From Chryseobacterium sp. FH2 (lineage in GTDB: Bacteria; Bacteroidota; Bacteroidia; Flavobacteriales; Weeksellaceae): 64,000 nt of DNA. A model generated the notes under the pieces. That model did not search any database and was not told where the DNA came from. It was given only the letters and a program-made list of their open reading frames with translations. The position numbers and the translations under genes are program-made. Of the stretch, positions 60,539 through 64,000 are shown one piece after another. The stretch lies in assembly GCF_001045455.1 (NCBI RefSeq), contig NZ_LFNE01000009.1, forward strand, positions 1 to 64,000, in the 5' to 3' direction. The first letter of the stretch is position 1. The number at the start of each line of letters is the position of its first letter.

Positions 60539-61138
60539 ATGGATTATAAACAGCTAATTATTCGCGGAATATCGTACAGCCAGACCCAATCAGGGGCGTA
60601 CGCTTTGTTATTGGAACATGAAGAAACACATATAAAATTACCTGTTGTTATAGGAAATTTCGAGGCGCAATCCATTTCTCTTGGTCTGGAGAAAGATATC
60701 CATCCGCCACGTCCTCTTACACATGATTTATTCACAAAATTTATAGTTTCTGCTAATTACGAACTTGTTTCGGTTATTATTTATCAGATTGTAGACGGAG
60801 TATTTTTCTCAAACATCAACTTTAGAAATAAGGCAAATGATGAAGAATTAATTCTTGATGCAAGAACTTCTGATGCCGTGGCAATGGCTGTAAGATTTGA
60901 TGCTCCTATTTTTACAACCCAGCAAGTACTGAATGAAGCTGGTATTCTTTTAGAATTGGAAGATGTTTCCAAAGAAGAGCAATCGTTTTCAGAAACGGTC
61001 CAGACAGAAGATAGTTTAAAATCTATCTCGATGGAAGAGCTTCAAAAGCTTTTGGAAGAAGCCGTAAAAGAAGAAGATTACGATACAGCTCTGGAGATTC
61101 AGGAAGAAATCAAAAGGAGAAAAAAGAAAATCGACTAA
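60539..61138 (+). CDS. bifunctional nuclease family protein with UVR tail
   Basis: 199 aa. Residues 1-125 are the BFN/DUF151 domain (LLLEHEETHIKLPVVIGNFEA, PPRPLTHDLF, DARTSDAVAMAVRFDAPIF); residues 165-199 form a UVR helical hairpin (LEEAVKEEDYDTALEIQEEI), also found in UvrB/UvrC. The nuclease activity is reported for a plant relative; the bacterial role is open. Nucleoside transporter gene follows 20 bp later, an apparent operon. Confidence 0.9.
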   Translation: MDYKQLIIRGISYSQTQSGAYALLLEHEETHIKLPVVIGNFEAQSISLGLEKDIHPPRPLTHDLFTKFIVSANYELVSVIIYQIVDGVFFSNINFRNKANDEELILDARTSDAVAMAVRFDAPIFTTQQVLNEAGILLELEDVSKEEQSFSETVQTEDSLKSISMEELQKLLEEAVKEEDYDTALEIQEEIKRRKKKID

Positions 61139-61158
61139 AGAGATATTTTACACTAACT

Positions 61159-62541
61159 ATGAATTTAAAACTACGACTTACCATCCTCAGTTTTCTTCAG
61201 TTCTTCGTTTGGGGGGCTTGGCTGATTACGATGGCTAATTTTTGGTTTGGCACAAAACATTGGGACGGAGCTCAGTTTGGAGCAGTTTTCGGAACAATGG
61301 GAATAGCTTCTATTTTTATGCCGACCATTACAGGAATTATCGCCGACAGATGGGTGAATGCAGAACGCATTTTTGCGGCTTTACATATTCTTTACGGAAT
61401 TGTTCTTTTTATATTACCACATTCTACAGAACCTGGTTCTTTCTTTACAGTGATGCTTATTGCAATGTGTTGCTATATGCCGACAATTGCCCTGGCGAAC
61501 TCGATTTCTTATACGATTCTGAAAAACAGTAATCTGGATGTGGTGAAAGATTTTCCGCCTATACGTGTTTGGGGAACGATAGGATTTATCGTTGCCATGT
61601 GGATTACCAACCTTACGGGAAATAAAGCTACCGAAGGACAATTTTATATTGGCGGAGCCGTTGCTGTTTGTCTGGGAATTTACGCTTTGACGTTACCAAA
61701 ATGTCCTCCTCAAAAATTGATTGATAAAAGCGCTCCTTTAACAGAACAATTCGGGCTTAATGCCTTTAAATTATTTAAAGATTATAAAACGGCATTGTTT
61801 TTCTTGTTTTCAATGCTTTTAGGAGCGGCTTTACAGCTTACAAATGCTTATGGAGACGTATTCTTGAGCGAATTTGAACATTTTCCAAAATATGCAGACT
61901 CTTTTGTTGTACAAAGGTCTACGATTATTATGTCTATTTCTCAGGTTTCTGAGACATTGTTTATTCTGGCGATTCCTTTCTTTTTAAAGAAATTCGGAAT
62001 CAAAAAGGTAATGCTAATGTCGATGTTGGCTTGGGTTCTTAGATTTGCATTTTTTGCATACGGAGTTCCTGAAGGATACGGTTTAAGTTTGATTATTCTT
62101 TCTTGCATCGTTTACGGTATGGCTTTCGATTTTTTCAATATTTCGGGATCACTTTTCGTTGAAACCACAACTGACAAAAAGATTCGTTCTTCTGCACAAG
62201 GCTTGTTTATGATGATGACAAACGGTTTTGGAGCTGTTTTCGGAAGTTATGCTGCGGGCTGGGCTATTGATAAATTCTTTACTTACAGATTTACAACAGT
62301 AACAGATTTGTCAGCGTATTTGGAAACAACCCCAGATAATCCTACTTTCTTGGAAATCTTAAAAAAAAGCTTCAATTCTGCGGTAAATCCGGATGGTACT
62401 TTATCATCAATTGTAATGGTAAAAGACTGGCATAATATCTGGCTTTCTTTTGCTGCTTATGCATTGGTTTTAGCCGTTCTGTTTGCTATTTTATTCAGAC
62501 ATAAGCATAATCCGGAAGAAGTCTCTTCTGTGAGCCATTAA
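61159..62541 (+). CDS. NupG/XapB-like MFS nucleoside transporter
   Basis: 460 aa with about 12 membrane helices. LRLTILSFLQFFVWGAWLIT at the start and FGTMGIASIFMPTITGIIADRW are the signature of the nucleoside:H+ symporter family. A longer loop near 340-400 follows helix 10. With the nuclease/UVR gene 20 bp upstream it could import nucleosides released from nucleic acids. Confidence 0.9.
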   Translation: MNLKLRLTILSFLQFFVWGAWLITMANFWFGTKHWDGAQFGAVFGTMGIASIFMPTITGIIADRWVNAERIFAALHILYGIVLFILPHSTEPGSFFTVMLIAMCCYMPTIALANSISYTILKNSNLDVVKDFPPIRVWGTIGFIVAMWITNLTGNKATEGQFYIGGAVAVCLGIYALTLPKCPPQKLIDKSAPLTEQFGLNAFKLFKDYKTALFFLFSMLLGAALQLTNAYGDVFLSEFEHFPKYADSFVVQRSTIIMSISQVSETLFILAIPFFLKKFGIKKVMLMSMLAWVLRFAFFAYGVPEGYGLSLIILSCIVYGMAFDFFNISGSLFVETTTDKKIRSSAQGLFMMMTNGFGAVFGSYAAGWAIDKFFTYRFTTVTDLSAYLETTPDNPTFLEILKKSFNSAVNPDGTLSSIVMVKDWHNIWLSFAAYALVLAVLFAILFRHKHNPEEVSSVSH

Positions 62542-62563
62542 TTTATTTGATTATTAAAATTAC

Positions 62564-62594
62564 ATTGCATTTTCCAAAGAAAGTGCAATTTTTT
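62564..62594 (+). terminator. terminator of the nucleoside transporter gene
   Basis: ATTGCA (62564-62569) pairs with TGCAAT (62584-62589), extended by TTT/AAA around a bulge, followed by Ts. Confidence 0.65.
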
Positions 62595-62646
62595 ATAATC
62601 AAGCAACCAATTGAAATATTTTTCATCTTATAGATAGAGAACTTAG

Positions 62647-62844
62647 AGAGGGCTTTATTTTGACAAAAAACAAGACCATAAGGCTCAAAAGGCACTTTAC
62701 AAAATGTTTTTGGCTAAAATACCCCATAGCAAATTAGCAATAGGTTACGGTAGGATTTATTTGTTTATTCAAAAAGATGTAATACATGCATTTAATAATA
62801 AATGCTCAGCTAAAGAAGGAATACGGATTGCAAATTGGTCTTGA
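62647..62844 (+). pseudogene. possible remnant of an ECF sigma-factor gene
   Basis: An open frame of 65 codons without a usable start before codon 20. Its first part, DKKQDHKAQKALYKMFLAKI, reads like the first helix of region 2 in flavobacterial ECF sigma factors (typically KxDxKAQKxLYxxF). After that the similarity fades and the frame stops at 62842-62844. No ribosome-binding or promoter signal is evident. Read as a decayed gene end; it could be coincidence. Confidence 0.35.
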
Positions 62845-62961
62845 AATCGCAAATGTATATTTTAAAATAATTAAGTAATTGATTTTTTTATTGTGAAATT
62901 GTTAAATTTATGACAATTATTTTAAAGCTAACAATTGTTTGGATATAAATAAATAGATTTT

Positions 62962-62993
62962 AAAACACACTGTTTTTAAGTGTGTTTTTTTTT
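62962..62993 (+). terminator. hairpin with T-run before the membrane gene
   Basis: AAAACACACT (62962-62971) pairs perfectly with AGTGTGTTTT (62979-62988) around a 7-nt loop, followed by Ts. There is no intact gene upstream, which fits the remains of a former gene ending here. Confidence 0.75.
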
Positions 62994-63016
62994 GTATTTT
63001 GGCACTTTATAGAGAG

Positions 63017-63406
63017 ATGAAAAATATTCAGTTATTTGGATTATTATTGGTTGTTGTGGGTAGTTTTTTGCCTTTGGTACACGTACCCATAATCGGGAAT
63101 TGGAATTATTGGAAGCTGGATCATTATCTGGCTATTGCCTGCTGGATTTTCTCGGCTTGCGCCTTGTTCGGAATTGTGAATAATGAAAAGAAAATTACGA
63201 GAACATTTGCTGTTCTTTTAATTTTACTGTTCATTTTTACATTAATTGCAGTTAAAATTCAGTCATTGGATTATTTCAGCTTTTTACCATTTAAATCATG
63301 GAGAAAAACTCTTGCGGGGGTTGTAAAATTGAGATGGGGATGGTTCTTCGAATTTTTGGGAGCATTCTTAATGATTTTTTCAAAAAGTAATAACAAAAAA
63401 ATATAA
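63017..63406 (+). CDS. small four-helix membrane protein, unknown
   Basis: 129 aa from the ATG at 63017 (MKNIQLFG); the TTG at 62999 is rejected because it falls on the terminator T-run. Four hydrophobic stretches (about 5-22, 38-56, 64-82 and 108-122). No family recognised. It is 9 bp upstream of the secreted-protein gene and probably co-transcribed. Confidence 0.75.
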   Translation: MKNIQLFGLLLVVVGSFLPLVHVPIIGNWNYWKLDHYLAIACWIFSACALFGIVNNEKKITRTFAVLLILLFIFTLIAVKIQSLDYFSFLPFKSWRKTLAGVVKLRWGWFFEFLGAFLMIFSKSNNKKI

Positions 63407-63415
63407 ACACAACAT

Positions 63416-63844
63416 ATGAAGCTATTAAGTTTATTTGCCATTGTTTTTTCTTCCTTAGTTTTTTCTCAGACTAAAGGTCAGAAAGCAGCAGCTCAGGCAA
63501 AACCTGTGGACAACCCGGTAAAGTGCAGTAATATAAAAGAGGGAACGTTTTTACGTATCAATTATCCCAAGAATCTTTGGTATATGACTGTGAAGGATAA
63601 TATTCAGACGGAATATTATAATGATGGTAAAGATTTTATAAAATCAAGCATTGTTTTTGTGGACGAATGTAATTATAAATTAATTGTCCTTGAAAAAACA
63701 GAACAGAGCAATCCTATCAAAGTCGGTGATGTTTTTAGTAATACAGTAATTGCAACACAGGATAATTATATAAAAATAAATTCTCAGCTGAATGGCGAGA
63801 AATTCGATTTGGTTTTAATGAAAGCTAAAGAAAATAAAAAATAA
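63416..63844 (+). CDS. secreted protein of unknown function
   Basis: 142 aa. Signal peptide 1-18 (LVFSQ), then a Lys/Ala-rich linker and a beta-rich domain with two cysteines (in PVKCSN and DECNYK). I recognise no family. It follows the small membrane gene by 9 bp and lies 59 bp before the thiolase gene. Confidence 0.78.
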   Translation: MKLLSLFAIVFSSLVFSQTKGQKAAAQAKPVDNPVKCSNIKEGTFLRINYPKNLWYMTVKDNIQTEYYNDGKDFIKSSIVFVDECNYKLIVLEKTEQSNPIKVGDVFSNTVIATQDNYIKINSQLNGEKFDLVLMKAKENKK

Positions 63845-63903
63845 AACTGTAAGTGAAGCCGAAAGGAATCATTGAGTTAAAAAATTAAAAATAGAATTAT
63901 AAA

Positions 63904-64000
63904 ATGAAAGAAGTATTCATCGTTTCCGCGGTAAGAACTCCGATTGGAAGTTTCTTGGGAAGTTTATCAACGGTTCCTGCTACAAAATTAGGTTCTGTTG
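63904..64000 (+). CDS. acetyl-CoA C-acyltransferase (thiolase), 5' part
   Basis: The first 32 residues, [20 protein letters not shown] and onward, match the N-terminus of acetyl-CoA acetyltransferases (AtoB/PhaA type), which join or cleave acyl-CoA at C2 units. The catalytic Cys and the rest lie beyond the window. Etf and mutase genes nearby fit a region for acyl-CoA metabolism, though they are not in one operon. Confidence 0.92.
   Translation, partial: MKEVFIVSAVRTPIGSFLGSLSTVPATKLGSV

Larger units (their letters stand above)
62542..63016. other. 475-base intergenic stretch with a gene remnant
   Basis: Contains a terminator-like hairpin (62564-62594) after the transporter gene, a decayed open frame at 62647-62844 (listed as pseudogene), AT-rich sequence with repeated ATTGTTA-like words at 62878-62940, and a terminator-like hairpin at 62962-62993 just before the next gene. 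Confidence 0.6.

Noticed and set aside
62660..62737. A 25-codon frame from TTG in the gap at 62542-63016
   Set aside because: Weak TTG start, no promoter, and it overlaps another frame that shows better similarity (the sigma-factor-like remnant).
1..64000. CRISPR arrays, prophage, integrons or insertion sequences
   Set aside because: No regular spaced repeats, no transposase, integrase or phage structural gene is visible anywhere in the window.

Overview
This window is an AT-rich chromosomal segment of a flavobacterium, most likely Chryseobacterium or a close relative in the Weeksellaceae. The signs are Bacteroidetes-type promoters (TTG, about 16-21 bp, TAnnTTTG), A-rich start regions without Shine-Dalgarno sites, two secreted proteins with type IX secretion (T9SS) sorting tails, lipoproteins with short SC/FSC lipoboxes, and an ATP synthase operon without the beta/epsilon genes. 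I see no rRNA, tRNA, CRISPR array, prophage or intact insertion sequence. Genes are dense; only three gene-free stretches exceed 300 bases.

Layout. 1-41 is the start of a leftward gene. 405-6657 is a leftward run of six genes that is the most unusual part of the window: three ATP-grasp ligases, a GCS2/YbdK-type carboxylate-amine ligase, a class I glutamine-amidotransferase-like protein and an alpha/beta-hydrolase. Upstream of it, in the same direction, are an M17 leucyl-aminopeptidase and an esterase with an N-terminal glycogen-binding-like (CBM48) domain (6798-9342). Together they look like a non-ribosomal peptide or amide assembly and trimming system with an unknown product. Divergently, 9556-14740 is a glycogen operon (glgB, glgA, an unknown lipoprotein, glgC). 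14861-20123 holds an SRPBCC protein and the 2-oxoglutarate dehydrogenase genes sucA-sucB; apaG, a DEDDh exonuclease, a GT2 glycosyltransferase, an LpxL-like acyltransferase and a thioredoxin-like protein follow.

23898-30359 is a TolC/HlyD/14-TM MFS efflux operon with a trailing aldehyde dehydrogenase and a divergent AraC regulator. 30418-31726 is the rpsF-rpsR-rplI ribosomal operon. Then come a T9SS-exported protein, a ClC chloride transporter, a 2-oxoacid dehydrogenase E2, a SAM hydrolase family protein and PhoH. 38359-41515 carries four outer-membrane beta-barrel genes, the last three being tandem paralogues. TM2 protein and ffh run leftward; 43447-48906 is atpBEFHAG preceded by a small membrane protein in the AtpI position.

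The right end is housekeeping: a CNNM/CorC transporter, clpS, udk, a FtsB/DivIC-like protein, a methylmalonyl-CoA mutase small subunit, a DinB protein, a THUMP-like methyltransferase, an M20 dipeptidase, a second T9SS protein, an SDR, etfB-etfA, a bifunctional-nuclease/UVR protein and a nucleoside MFS transporter. A probable ECF sigma-factor remnant lies in the gap at 62542-63016, and the window ends at the start of a thiolase gene.

Beyond genes, the window contains several non-coding structures: a nested inverted repeat at 187-300 that could be a structured RNA, a 15-bp-stem hairpin between atpE and atpF, a long imperfect hairpin between atpA and atpG, an 18-bp perfect palindrome upstream of etfB, and several promoters whose -7 element sits directly before the start codon, suggesting leaderless mRNAs.
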